This document shows positions 52,882 to 61,986 of a stretch of DNA of 64,000 nt, in pieces. Position 1 is the stretch's first letter; every line of letters begins with the position of its first letter. Made by a program: the position numbers and the translations under genes. Source of the DNA: Marinobacter salarius (GTDB taxonomy: Bacteria; Pseudomonadota; Gammaproteobacteria; Pseudomonadales; Oleiphilaceae); assembly GCF_032922745.1 (NCBI RefSeq), contig NZ_CP136693.1, forward strand, positions 3,348,001-3,412,000, written 5' to 3'. A model generated the notes under the pieces. It made no database searches and was not told where the DNA came from. It was given only the letters and a program-made list of their open reading frames with translations.

Positions 52882-54318
52882 ATGATGAGCGCACCGATTG
52901 ACCTGCGTAACGCCAGTACCAGTGCCAGCAAGGCCGCCGTGCTTGACGCGCAGAACCATCCGATTGCCATTCCCCCCATGCCGGATTACAACGGCAGAAT
53001 ACTGGCGTATACGGCGACTGCCGGCATTATAGTCTCCGGTGTACTCCAGGACATTTTCGGCCTTTGGATGCTGTGGTTGCTTGCCGGCGCCCTTACCTGG
53101 CCACACATCGCCCATCAGCTCACCCGCAGGACGTTCCTTCGCAACTCACCCCGTATCCGCCAGAAAATGCTGCTGCTGGACTGCGCCATCGGGGGCGGAT
53201 TTGTCGGCTGCATCGGCCTGATCGCCATACCCTCCGTGGCCGTGGTACTGATGTTGATGTTCAGTTGCCTGATTGTGGGCGGCATCCGCCAGTGGCTGCT
53301 AGGCACCATGATCATGGCCGCCTGCGGCGCCATCGGCGTTGCCATCGTGGGCCCCGCCGAGTCGCTGCAGTCGCCGATGATCACCAGTATTATCGCGATC
53401 AGTGCCACCGGCCTCTATATCTGTGTGACTGCGTTCTATTCCCATCAGCAGGCCCGCGCGCTGATGATGGCAAAAACCCAGATCCAGAATCAGCGGGAAC
53501 AATCCATTGCCCTGTCCCACAAACTCTCCAAGTACCTGTCACCGCAGGTGTGGCAGTCCATCTTTACCGGCGAAAGGGACGTGCGGCTGGAAACACAACG
53601 CAAGAAACTGGCCGTTTTCTTCTCCGACATCAAGGGTTTTACAGAGCTGTCCGAAGAGATGGAGCCGGAAGCACTGACGGAACTGCTGAACCACTACTTC
53701 AATGAAATGTCGGAAGTGGCCCTCAAATACGGCGGCACCATCGATAAGTTCGTTGGCGATTCCATCATGATTTTCTTCGGTGACCCCACCAGCCGGGGCC
53801 AGAAAGAAGATGCCTTCGCCTGCGTGTCCATGGCGGTGGAAATGCGTAAACACATGAAAATCATGCGGCAGAAATGGCGCAGCCAGGGTATCAAGACACC
53901 GCTGGAAATCCGCATGGGCATCAGCACAGGCTACACCACCGTTGGCAACTTCGGCGCCGAGAACCGTATGGACTACACCATCATCGGCAAGGAAGTGAAC
54001 CTGGCCAGCCGCCTGGAATCCCTGGCTGAACCCGGTGAAATCCTGATCTCCTACGAAACCTTCTCGCTGATCAAGGACCGCATCATGTGCCGCGACAAGG
54101 GCGAGATCACGGTGAAAGGCTTCGGCCGCCCGGTCTCCATCTACGAAGTGGTGGATTTCCGCCGCGACATGGGCCCCAACCGCAGTTTCCTTGAGCACGA
54201 ACGCAATGGCTTTGCCATGTACCTGGATTCGGAAAAAATCACCGAACGGGAGCGGGAGTCCATCCTGTCTGCACTCGAGGATGCCGCCGAGCGACTGCGT
54301 CAGGAAGAGGATTCCTGA
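52882..54318 (+). CDS. Membrane class III adenylate cyclase
   Basis: 478 aa. An N-terminal membrane domain with about five helices (~35-185) is followed by a cyclase homology domain (~240-430). The two metal Asp are 249 (FFSDIKGF) and 293 (KFVGDSIMIFFGD). The Lys of DKFVGD and the Asp of MDYTIIGKEVNLASRLE are the adenine-selecting residues, and Asn/Arg of VNLASR stabilise the transition state, so ATP to cAMP is expected. This is the CyaB-like architecture of Pseudomonas. It starts directly after the DUF962 stop. The input signal is unknown. Confidence 0.93.
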   Translation: MMSAPIDLRNASTSASKAAVLDAQNHPIAIPPMPDYNGRILAYTATAGIIVSGVLQDIFGLWMLWLLAGALTWPHIAHQLTRRTFLRNSPRIRQKMLLLDCAIGGGFVGCIGLIAIPSVAVVLMLMFSCLIVGGIRQWLLGTMIMAACGAIGVAIVGPAESLQSPMITSIIAISATGLYICVTAFYSHQQARALMMAKTQIQNQREQSIALSHKLSKYLSPQVWQSIFTGERDVRLETQRKKLAVFFSDIKGFTELSEEMEPEALTELLNHYFNEMSEVALKYGGTIDKFVGDSIMIFFGDPTSRGQKEDAFACVSMAVEMRKHMKIMRQKWRSQGIKTPLEIRMGISTGYTTVGNFGAENRMDYTIIGKEVNLASRLESLAEPGEILISYETFSLIKDRIMCRDKGEITVKGFGRPVSIYEVVDFRRDMGPNRSFLEHERNGFAMYLDSEKITERERESILSALEDAAERLRQEEDS

Positions 54319-54336
54319 CCGTTCCCGCCTTTACAC

Positions 54337-55155
54337 CTACTGCCTGATCAACCGTGGCCCTACTGCCTCCTCCGGGTTGGTGCTGCGCCATGGATTAATA
54401 TCCAGACCACCCCTCCGTGTATAACGGGCGCAAACCGACAGCTTCTGCGGCTGACAACGGGCCATCAGGTCGGTAAACATCGTTTCCACACAATGCTCAT
54501 GAAAGTCCTGCTTCTGGCGAAAACTCACGATGTATTGCAGCAGCCCTGCCCGGTCCATCGCCGGGCCGGTGTAATCGATCAGCACCGTTGCCCAGTCCGG
54601 TTGGCCGGTGACCGGGCAATTGCTTTTCAGCAGGTGCGAACACAGTTTCTCCGACACCACATCACCCGTCGCCTGCAGGCTGTCCGGGTTGTAGTCGTAG
54701 CCCACGGATTCCACATCCTCGTCGTCGATCAGCACGAAGCCTTCCGGCCGACCGACCGCTCTCGCTCCCTGATCAACACTGTGCAGGTCTACATTGACCG
54801 CCGCACCGCTTGCGCTCGACAGGTCACGGGCAATCACATCCCGAACCTGATCGGCGGAGGAAAACACCGTCTGGTTCAGGGAATTCAGGTACAGCTTGAG
54901 GGACTTGGACTCAATAATGGATGGCGACGCCGAAGGCACCCGAATTTCCGCCCAGGCGACTGCGGGCACGCCCCCGGTGCGCAACCAGGAAATTTCCCAG
55001 GCCTGCCACAAGTCTTCCCCGAACCAGGGCCAGCGGCCATCCTCCAGGCCGATGCGGCAACGGTTTTCCTCCCGTGCCACGGGAAACAACAATTGCGGAT
55101 CGTAGGCATCCGGGTAGTCGCTGGATTTGCCCAGCGGGGCATCATTAAGGGCCAT
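54337..55155 (-). CDS. queF: NADPH-dependent 7-cyano-7-deazaguanine reductase
   Basis: Reduces the nitrile preQ0 to preQ1, the base inserted by Tgt. 272 aa, the long bimodular (E. coli-type) QueF. The QueF motif is IIESKSLKLYLNSLNQT, and the catalytic Cys is in LLKSNCPVTGQPDW with the nearby Asp. RYTRRGGLDINPWRS ends the T-fold domain. The ATG at 55155 has AGGA upstream; the 28-residue in-frame extension does not resemble the family. It follows the YadH-type permease by 22 bases and converges with the adenylate cyclase. Confidence 0.97.
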   Translation of the reverse strand: MALNDAPLGKSSDYPDAYDPQLLFPVAREENRCRIGLEDGRWPWFGEDLWQAWEISWLRTGGVPAVAWAEIRVPSASPSIIESKSLKLYLNSLNQTVFSSADQVRDVIARDLSSASGAAVNVDLHSVDQGARAVGRPEGFVLIDDEDVESVGYDYNPDSLQATGDVVSEKLCSHLLKSNCPVTGQPDWATVLIDYTGPAMDRAGLLQYIVSFRQKQDFHEHCVETMFTDLMARCQPQKLSVCARYTRRGGLDINPWRSTNPEEAVGPRLIRQ

Positions 55156-55177
55156 GATCAATCCTGGGAAACCTTCA

Positions 55178-55951
55178 TCAGTGACGTATGCCCTTACCGC
55201 GCGCCAACATGCGCAGGGAAATGGCAGACAGAATGGCAATAAACAGCAGAATCATACCAAGGGCAACGTAGGGATTAACATCCGACACGCCCAGAATACC
55301 GTAGCGGAAGGCATTCACCATGTAGAGTATCGGGTTGATCATCGACACCCCTTGCCAGAACCCCGGCAGCATGTCGATCGAGTAGAACACCCCGCCCAGG
55401 TATGTCAGCGGTGTCAGAACAAAGGTCGGCACAATGGAAATATCATCAAACTTGGTCGCCAGCATGGCATTGATGAAACCACCTAACGAAAACAGCGCCG
55501 ATGTCAGGAACACCGTCAGGATCACCATCGGCAGATGATGGATCGACAACTGCGTAAAGCCCAGTGACAGCAGCGTTACGATCAACCCAATGCCCAATCC
55601 CCGGGACATACCACCTGTTACATAGCCGGCGAGGATCACCCAGTTGGGCACAGGTGACACCAGCAACTCCTCAATGCTGCGCTGGAACTTCATGGAGAAA
55701 AACGACGACACCACGTTGGCGTAGGAACTGGTGATCACCGACATCATGATCAGCCCTGGAACAATGAACGCCATATAATCGAAGCCGCCCATCACCCCGA
55801 TGCGCGAGCCAATGAGGTTGCCGAAAATAATAAAGTACAGCGTCATGGTGACCGCCGGTGGCAACAGGGTTTGTGGCCATATCCGCATGAAGCGACGGAT
55901 TTCACGGGTGACGATGGTTTTATACGCGGTCAGCATCGCATCCGTTCTCAT
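55178..55951 (-). CDS. ABC-2 type permease, YadH-like
   Basis: 257 aa inner-membrane protein with six predicted helices. REIRRFMRIWPQTLLPPAVT opens the first helix; RSIEELLVSPVPNWVILAGY and PLTYLGGVFYSIDMLPGFWQ are the ABC-2 family blocks. The ATG overlaps the stop of the ATPase gene (ATGA at 55948-55951), so the two form one exporter. E. coli YadGH is the closest arrangement I recognise; its substrate is not established. Confidence 0.92.
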   Translation of the reverse strand: MRTDAMLTAYKTIVTREIRRFMRIWPQTLLPPAVTMTLYFIIFGNLIGSRIGVMGGFDYMAFIVPGLIMMSVITSSYANVVSSFFSMKFQRSIEELLVSPVPNWVILAGYVTGGMSRGLGIGLIVTLLSLGFTQLSIHHLPMVILTVFLTSALFSLGGFINAMLATKFDDISIVPTFVLTPLTYLGGVFYSIDMLPGFWQGVSMINPILYMVNAFRYGILGVSDVNPYVALGMILLFIAILSAISLRMLARGKGIRH

Positions 55952-56895
55952 GCGGTTTCTCCCTGGGTGGCGTTACGGGGGTTGTTGTCCTCAACCATGC
56001 GGATAAACAGCTCTTCGAGTCGGTTGGCTTTGGTGCGCATGCTGACCACGCGAACGCCCTGCTCTTCCAGCTGGATGAACATGCCGTTCAGACTCTGGCC
56101 CTTTTCCACATCCACCACCAGGGCACCCTCGTCATCCATGTGACTGAAGAAACCGTCGAGCACCGGTGCTTCCGTCAACGGCTCGGCGGTGTCCAGCACA
56201 AAGGTTTCAGAGCTCAACTGCTGCAACAACGCTCGCTTGCTGGTGTGACGCAGGATCTTGCCGTGGTCGATGATGGCAATATTGCGGCACAGGGCTTCCG
56301 CTTCCTCCAGGTAGTGGGTGGTCAGGATGATGGTGGTGCCCTGTCGGTTCATCTCTTCCAGGAACGTCCACATGGAGCGGCGCAACTCGATATCCACCCC
56401 GGCCGTGGGCTCATCCAGAATTAGCAGCTTGGGTTCATGCACCAGCGCCCGGGCAATCATCAGCCGCCGCTTCATGCCCCCCGACAGCATCATGGCCGGC
56501 GTATTGCGCTTATCCCAGAGCCCAAGCTGGCGCAGGTACTTTTCTGCGGACTCCGATGCCTTCTTCAGAGGAATACCGTAATAGCCCGCCTGGGTGGTCA
56601 CAATGTCGAACACCTTCTCAAACTGGTTAAAGTTGAACTCCTGGGGCACAACACCCAGGTTCAGTTTGGCGTCCGATAGATGGGTGTCGATGTCAGATCC
56701 GAATACGCGAACCTTGCCCGCGCTTTTATTCACCAGTGAGCAAACAATGCCAAGGGTGGTGGACTTCCCCGCCCCGTTGGGTCCTAGCAAGGCAAAAAAG
56801 TCACCTTCGGCGACATGCAGGTCAATCCCTTTCAGGGCCTGGAAGCCGTCGCCATAGGTCTTGACCAGACCTTCGATTTCAAGTGCGTTGGTCAT
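55948..56895 (-). CDS. ABC transporter ATP-binding protein, YadG-like
   Basis: 315 aa from the ATG at 56895. Walker A GPNGAGKST, signature MLSGGMKRR, Walker B LLILDEPTAGVD and the switch His in ILTTHYLEEAE are intact. The core closely resembles E. coli YadG by eye (VVPQEFNFNQFEKV, AGYYGIPLKKA). A ~85-residue C-terminal domain follows. A 35-codon upstream in-frame extension lacks similarity. With the permease it would make an exporter driven by ATP. Confidence 0.94.
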   Translation of the reverse strand: MTNALEIEGLVKTYGDGFQALKGIDLHVAEGDFFALLGPNGAGKSTTLGIVCSLVNKSAGKVRVFGSDIDTHLSDAKLNLGVVPQEFNFNQFEKVFDIVTTQAGYYGIPLKKASESAEKYLRQLGLWDKRNTPAMMLSGGMKRRLMIARALVHEPKLLILDEPTAGVDIELRRSMWTFLEEMNRQGTTIILTTHYLEEAEALCRNIAIIDHGKILRHTSKRALLQQLSSETFVLDTAEPLTEAPVLDGFFSHMDDEGALVVDVEKGQSLNGMFIQLEEQGVRVVSMRTKANRLEELFIRMVEDNNPRNATQGETA

Positions 56896-57152
56896 AGTGA
56901 ATCCAGAGCTGCAGGGGCCACCGACAATGCTGCTGCCGCGCCCAATAGTGGAATAGAAAAAACAAAAGCTATAACTGGAGGCCCGGAAAGTGAAATTCAA
57001 GTAGTTCGGCGCAATCCCGCTACACCGACTAAAACCCCAAACTGCGACAGGTTTCCCGATATGGCACCAGTGCCGTCCTTATAATGCCGGTTACAACAAC
57101 TTACAAAAGGTCTTGCACCACCGACCGAACGCCAGGGAATGTACGCGCCACC

Positions 57153-58289
57153 ATGAGATCCGTTCACTTCACATCTGCATTACCGTCTCTGATTTGCCCG
57201 CTCGCATTAACGGTCCTACTGGCCGGGTGCTTCGGTGGCGACGGCAGCGGCGGAGATGACGGTTCACGCACGGGGCAGCTCATGCCGGCGGGTATCACCG
57301 GGCTTACCTATTCCACAGCCAGCCGCAACGGCACCACTGACGCCAACGGACGCTTCAACTACTACCCCGGCGAACGGATCAGCCTTCGCGTCGGCAACCT
57401 GCAACTGGCGGATGGGATTCCCGCGCGGTCCATTGTCACCCCTCTGGAATTCTTCCCGGACCTGCGAACTGCGCTGGAGATACCAGGCACCACCGACGAA
57501 GGACTGCAGAACCACCGACTGACAGAACAGCAACTGATCCAGGATGAAGTTACCCTGATCAACATGACGCGGTTTCTACTGGCGCTCAACTGGAGCCTGA
57601 ACCTCTCCAATGGCCAGGGCATCGACATACGGGAGCGGGTTATTACGCAACTGAATGCCGCGCTACCCGACCTGGACGCGCCGATCGACTTCAATGTTCC
57701 TGAAAGCGACTTCGCCGAAGGCGGCAACTCGCCGTCTCCCGCCAACCAGTTGCTGCAAAGCATCTGCTTCTACCCAGCCGACGATGAGCTTTGTGAAGAC
57801 CCACCCACCGAAGAGGAAATCGCCAACGCGGACCCTCGCCCGGACGAAGAAGAGGACCGTGACGAAGACGTCGAGTATCGGGAGGACCTGCAAAGCAAGC
57901 GCGATCGCATCCTCAACGCCGTTCGCAGCCTGGAGGATGTGGATGTCGAGGACGCCGAGGGTTATCTCACGCGGGAACTGGACACCATCACCACCCAACT
58001 GGCCAACCGTTATTACCTGGACGATTATGTGGCGGAATTCCCCGCTTCGGACACCGCTATTAAAACCGTGCGGGTACGCAAGATAGCCGATCAGCCGCAA
58101 CTGGATACCATCGAAGCCATCAGCACCCGCGATCAGGATGTGGTGGTGCACTCTTTCGACTGGCAGTCAGCGTCTGTGGAGTATTTTGTTGCGGGTGAAT
58201 CCGGAGGAGAATCCGAGCTGTTGGTGAACTTCCGCCCCGAAGGTACCTACCGATGGGTGAAGAAACAGCTCAGGGTACTTATTCAATAA
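57153..58289 (+). CDS. Lipoprotein of unknown function with acidic central region
   Basis: 378 aa from 57153. The signal peptide ends at a lipobox LAGC (about residue 26), followed by a Gly/Asp/Ser linker (FGGDGSGGDDGS). The next ~90 residues (GLTYSTASRNGTTDANGRFNYYP) look like a small beta-sandwich fold seen in bacterial surface proteins (repeated in many lipoproteins), then a helical part, then a very acidic stretch (EEEIANADPRPDEEEDRDED). I do not recognise a family. It diverges from yadG, so it probably has its own promoter; the start could also be 57084. Confidence 0.75.
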   Translation: MRSVHFTSALPSLICPLALTVLLAGCFGGDGSGGDDGSRTGQLMPAGITGLTYSTASRNGTTDANGRFNYYPGERISLRVGNLQLADGIPARSIVTPLEFFPDLRTALEIPGTTDEGLQNHRLTEQQLIQDEVTLINMTRFLLALNWSLNLSNGQGIDIRERVITQLNAALPDLDAPIDFNVPESDFAEGGNSPSPANQLLQSICFYPADDELCEDPPTEEEIANADPRPDEEEDRDEDVEYREDLQSKRDRILNAVRSLEDVDVEDAEGYLTRELDTITTQLANRYYLDDYVAEFPASDTAIKTVRVRKIADQPQLDTIEAISTRDQDVVVHSFDWQSASVEYFVAGESGGESELLVNFRPEGTYRWVKKQLRVLIQ

Positions 58290-58311
58290 TTGCTCGATAA
58301 CCCGAGCCGTA

Positions 58312-59619
58312 TCAGGCGCCGACAATGCGTGACAGGTTCCAGCGGGATTCCGCACCAGTCACGTCGTAGTGCTCCGGGTTCAACCCTTCCGTGCCATGGG
58401 GCAGACACTCGGCCACTGTCAGAGTGTCATGCGCGCCACGCCCTTCGTTGTATTTTGCAAGGTCCACGATCCGGGCGGACTTCAACGGACGGTGATAGCA
58501 GTCCGTCATCACCATAACCTTCGGCCACAACCGACGCTCCGGCGCATGGGAAACCACAATACCGCGCTGGCCATCATTAAGCTCAACCAGGCTGCCGGTG
58601 GGGTAAATGCCAATGGCCTGGATAAACTGCTCCACCAGGTCCTCCTGGAATTCAATGTTGCGCATTTCATACAGCAGCGTCACCGCGCGGGCCGGCGTCA
58701 TGGGCTCCGCTGAAGTCCGCGGGCCAATCAGTGTCTCGAAATACTCCGACAGCCCCGCCACCTTGGCCAGCAGTGGAATCCGATCGCCCCGGACACCTTC
58801 CGGGAAACCGGATCCGTTATGCCGTTCGCGGTGGCCCTGCACAACACTGAGAACCGCGCGGGATAAACCGCTGTCTGCAAGCTTCGCAACACCGCGTTCC
58901 ACGTAGGTTCGGTAAACGGAGAAGTCCTCGGAGTCCAGCTTGCCCTCATTGGCAAGAATGCGGGCAGGAAGGTCCAGCTTGCCAACCTGAGACAGCAGAC
59001 AGCCCAGCCCAAGGTGATTCAGAAGGCCTTCATTCAGGCCCAACTGACGGCCACAGACCAGCGCCCATACTGCCGTATTCAGGGAGTGCCGATACGTATA
59101 GTTGTCATGGTGACGGGTGCGGCTGAGCCACAGCATGGCGTCGGGATTGCGAACAACGCTGGAAACCATTTTCTGGGTGACGACAGCCACCCCCCGAAGG
59201 TCTGGCGTTTCACGCTGACGAATGGCCTCAAAAACCTGATTCAGCGACGCTTCCGCATCGATCATCAGCTTCTTGGACACCTTCAGTTCTCTGCGCATGG
59301 TCGTTACGGAGTCGTACTTGACCGGCTCCTTGATATTGAGAGGCGGCAACTGTACCGAATCTCGCTCATGCCCTGAGCGTTTGCTCGGGCGCCTGAAGAT
59401 GCGTTTTCCGGGTTTGCTCTGATCGATGGCCTCGCGAACCTCGGCCTCATCGATAATCACCCACTTGCAGTGAGTAACCAGCGAACGCACGTCGTTCTGG
59501 GAGCGGATGTGAAAGCCCTGGATGGGGAAAGGCGTCTGATGCCACGGGCGATCGAGATCGGACACAAACATGCCAATCTCCAGATCGTGTACAGCAATTT
59601 TCTTTTGACGGACTCCCAC
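58312..59619 (-). CDS. DUF3391/HD-GYP-like protein with a degenerate HD-GYP active site
   Basis: 435 aa. The N-terminal DUF3391 domain (~5-130, KIAVHDLEIGMFVSDLDRPW) precedes an HD-GYP-type domain (~150-330). The first metal His178 (YTYRHSLNTAVWALV) is kept, but the HD pair of the usual HDxGK reads SQVGK (210-214). The later MKxH His is Tyr239, the HH pair is GH (262-263), and the ADxFD segment is SEYFE. GYP is GFP (271-273). Cyclic-di-GMP phosphodiesterase activity is therefore unlikely; a binding or effector role is inferred. The GTG start has AGAGG upstream. Confidence 0.88.
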   Translation of the reverse strand: MGVRQKKIAVHDLEIGMFVSDLDRPWHQTPFPIQGFHIRSQNDVRSLVTHCKWVIIDEAEVREAIDQSKPGKRIFRRPSKRSGHERDSVQLPPLNIKEPVKYDSVTTMRRELKVSKKLMIDAEASLNQVFEAIRQRETPDLRGVAVVTQKMVSSVVRNPDAMLWLSRTRHHDNYTYRHSLNTAVWALVCGRQLGLNEGLLNHLGLGCLLSQVGKLDLPARILANEGKLDSEDFSVYRTYVERGVAKLADSGLSRAVLSVVQGHRERHNGSGFPEGVRGDRIPLLAKVAGLSEYFETLIGPRTSAEPMTPARAVTLLYEMRNIEFQEDLVEQFIQAIGIYPTGSLVELNDGQRGIVVSHAPERRLWPKVMVMTDCYHRPLKSARIVDLAKYNEGRGAHDTLTVAECLPHGTEGLNPEHYDVTGAESRWNLSRIVGA

Positions 59620-59800
59620 GGGACACCTCTAACACGTGCACGAATCGATAATCACTATTGTGACGCCCGCTCAGAAAGAGTCCATTACATTTATGTAGTG
59701 TGAAGTAACCGGAACGCGACAGGGAGTAACCGAAACTATCATCAGGAAACAAAATGTAGCAACGTGACACCATTCACATTACTGACAGGTCGCTGCCCTT

Positions 59801-60400
59801 CTATTCGTCGTCACAAACCGAATCATCCAGTTCCGGCGGCCGGGCGTGAAGTGATCCACGGGGGGATTTGCGGCTATAGATAGTGTAAGGCACCGTTGAA
59901 GCCCGGATATAGTCGATGTTGTCGGCATCATCGCCACTACCCCGAACGGTCTTGGCCGGCTCACAGGACACCAGCAGATCCAGTGACGAACCAATATCGG
60001 TGACGCGTGCCGCCGGATCGTCCGCATTTATCGTCATGCAGCGCTTGCCAGCTACCGACGCGCCCGTGCGGGCAACACGGTCCAGCCCTTCGTTACCGCA
60101 GGCCCGGATACCCTCCCCGCAGGATTGGTCGGCGGCGTCTTCATGGCTGTCATCCACCAGACGCCATTCACGGGCGCTGCATTGGGTTTCGACGGTAATG
60201 GGTGTGGACCGGTTATCCGCCACCCACCAGCCGGGGTATTCGGCAGTCTGCCACGTCAATTTTACCTGGCGATCTTCGCCAGCCGAATTCTCAGCGGGAA
60301 ACACCGCATAGTGGGTGTAATAGGATGCGCACCCACTCAGGACAAATGGCAGAACGGCGACGATAAGCCGCACAAGGAAGAAAAATCTGTTGAATATCAT
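59801..60400 (-). CDS. Small lipoprotein of unknown function
   Basis: 199 aa. Positive MIFNRFFFLVRLIV, a hydrophobic core and a lipobox LSGC (Cys ~24) predict a lipoprotein. The mature part holds Cys at ~74, 95, 102, 122 and 147 (ETQCSAREWRLVDD, DQSCGEGIRACGNEG, GKRCMTINADD) and one near the C-terminus, which could form disulfides. No family is recognised. It follows the PilZ gene after 15 bases on the same strand; a gap of about 180 bases separates it from the HD-GYP-like gene. The weak RBS lowers confidence in the start. Confidence 0.72.
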   Translation of the reverse strand: MIFNRFFFLVRLIVAVLPFVLSGCASYYTHYAVFPAENSAGEDRQVKLTWQTAEYPGWWVADNRSTPITVETQCSAREWRLVDDSHEDAADQSCGEGIRACGNEGLDRVARTGASVAGKRCMTINADDPAARVTDIGSSLDLLVSCEPAKTVRGSGDDADNIDYIRASTVPYTIYSRKSPRGSLHARPPELDDSVCDDE

Positions 60401-60415
60401 TCAGGTGAGCACCGT

Positions 60416-60688
60416 CTATTGATCCGCAAACTGTAGACCAAAACCATCGTTGGTCTTACGTACCACCACCATATCCAGCACGGGAGCAGGCACCGGAAGG
60501 CCCTGCACCTGAACCTGAACACTGTCACCGATCGACGGTGCGAAGGGTTCGGTGTCGACAACAATAAAAACGCCACCATCGGAAATGTCCCTGGTTGAGA
60601 ACACGAATTCACCAAGTTCTTCATGGGTAACCCGAACCTTCGCACTCATTGCTGTGCGACCGTGCACTCTTCGATCATTCCCAACCAT
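60416..60688 (-). CDS. PilZ domain protein
   Basis: 90 aa single-domain cyclic-di-GMP receptor candidate. The two PilZ signatures are present: RxxxR in RVHGR (near the N-terminus) and DxSxxG in DISDGG, followed by the beta-barrel strands GVFIVVD and GFGLQF. The ATG at 60688 is preferred over an in-frame GTG six codons earlier. It is unrelated to the essential type IV pilus PilZ in length and place. The partner is unknown; it shares the strand with a lipoprotein and the HD-GYP-like gene. Confidence 0.9.
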   Translation of the reverse strand: MVGNDRRVHGRTAMSAKVRVTHEELGEFVFSTRDISDGGVFIVVDTEPFAPSIGDSVQVQVQGLPVPAPVLDMVVVRKTNDGFGLQFADQ

Positions 60689-60773
60689 AGTCTGTATGCC
60701 CACCACTTTTTACATAGTTTTTATAGTCTTCCGAAGCATAACACCATTTCCGCGATAAGTTGGCAACGGTGTA

Positions 60774-60802
60774 TTGACACTCAGCGCAACACAAATAAGA
60801 AT
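60774..60802 (+). promoter_or_regulatory. Possible promoter of the iron-binding protein gene
   Basis: TTGACA (60774-60779) followed after 17 bases by AAGAAT (60797-60802), about 80 bases before the ATG. Iron control by Fur would be expected for this function, but I find only weak Fur-box-like sequence here. Confidence 0.35.
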
Positions 60803-60884
60803 AGTTGGCATTGTTAACTACCATTACGTCTCACTACACGTAAAAAGATCACCCCTTACCCAAAACCATAAAGGAATACCTACC

Positions 60885-61898
60885 ATGAAAATGAAACTTG
60901 CGGCGACTGCCATCGCAGCAGCCTGCGCGCTGCCCCTGCAGGCCAGCGCTGACGGCGAGGTCAACATCTACTCCTACCGCCAGGCTTACCTGCTGGAACC
61001 GCTGCTGAATGCATTCCAGGAAGAAACTGGTATCGAAACCAACGTCGTCTTCGCCAAGAAAGGCCTGGCAGAGCGACTGGAGCGTGAAGGACGCAACAGC
61101 CCCGCGGACCTGGTGATGACGGTGGATATCTCCCGCATCAACGAGCTGGTTGAGCGCGACCTCGTTGAAGGCATTGAAAACGAAACCCTGCAGAGCAACG
61201 TCCCGCAGAACCTTCGTCATCCTGACGGCAAGTGGTTCGCCCTCACCACCCGCGGCCGGCTGATCTATGCCTCAAAGGAACGTGTTGAAGAAGGCGAAAT
61301 CACGACCTACGAGCAACTGGCGGATGAAAAATGGGATGACCGCATCTGTACCCGCAGCGGCAAGCACCCTTACAACATTGCCCTGTTCTCCTCCATGATC
61401 GCCCACCATGGCGAAGAAGCCACTGAAGAGTGGCTGGAAGGCCTGAAAGACAACCTGGCACGCAAGCCCCAGGGCGGTGATCGTGACCAGATCAAGGCCA
61501 TCCATGCCGGCGAGTGCGACATTGCCATCGGTAACAGCTATTACTACGGCAACATGCTGAACGACGAGAACCAGCGCGAGGCCGCCGAGTCCGTACGTCT
61601 GGTATTCCCCAACGCAGCTGGCCGTGGCACTCACATCAACATCAGCGGTATCGCCCTGACCAAAAGTGCGCCCAACCGTGACAACGCCATCCGCCTGATG
61701 GAGTTCCTGTCAGAGCCCAAGGCACAGCAGATTTACGCCGAGGCCAACACCGAATACCCGGCCAACCCCGACGTAAAGCCCTCCGGCATGGTGGCCGAAT
61801 GGGGTGAGATTAACCCGGACGACCTGTCTCTCCAGGAAATCGCGGAGAACCGCAGCGCAGCGGTGAAGATGGTTGATCGCGTCGATTACGACAACTAA
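60885..61898 (+). CDS. Ferric iron ABC transporter substrate-binding protein (FbpA/FutA-like)
   Basis: 337 aa periplasmic protein with a signal peptide cleaved near QASA/DGEVN. VNIYSYRQAYLLEPLLNAFQ opens the transferrin-like fold. Iron ligands of the family are usually Tyr pairs, and NSYYYGNM (residues ~221-228) matches that pattern. IRLMEFLSEPKAQQIYAE and AEANTEYPANPDV close the C-terminal lobe. The start has AAGGA 9 bases upstream. A strong terminator follows, before the permease gene, giving more binding protein than permease. Confidence 0.93.
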   Translation: MKMKLAATAIAAACALPLQASADGEVNIYSYRQAYLLEPLLNAFQEETGIETNVVFAKKGLAERLEREGRNSPADLVMTVDISRINELVERDLVEGIENETLQSNVPQNLRHPDGKWFALTTRGRLIYASKERVEEGEITTYEQLADEKWDDRICTRSGKHPYNIALFSSMIAHHGEEATEEWLEGLKDNLARKPQGGDRDQIKAIHAGECDIAIGNSYYYGNMLNDENQREAAESVRLVFPNAAGRGTHINISGIALTKSAPNRDNAIRLMEFLSEPKAQQIYAEANTEYPANPDVKPSGMVAEWGEINPDDLSLQEIAENRSAAVKMVDRVDYDN

Positions 61899-61913
61899 AC
61901 CATCCTTGTATTG

Positions 61914-61944
61914 AAAAAGCCGGGACTCAGGTCCCGGCTTTTTT
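61914..61944 (+). terminator. Terminator/attenuator between binding protein and permease
   Basis: GCCGGGAC (61919-61926) pairs with GTCCCGGC (61931-61938) around TCAG, flanked by A and T runs (T6 at 61939-61944). It lies 15 bases after the stop, 43 before the permease ATG. Confidence 0.93.
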
Positions 61945-61986
61945 GTACAATCCGCACCCTATTCCCAATTCACCCAAAGGAAACCT

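Noticed and set aside
53539..54198. 219-codon frame antisense to the adenylate cyclase
   Set aside because: Shadow frame; the sense strand carries a complete cyclase domain.
60780..60815. Fur box upstream of the iron-binding protein
   Set aside because: The best 19-base alignment matches only about 10 positions of the consensus; not supported beyond expectation.
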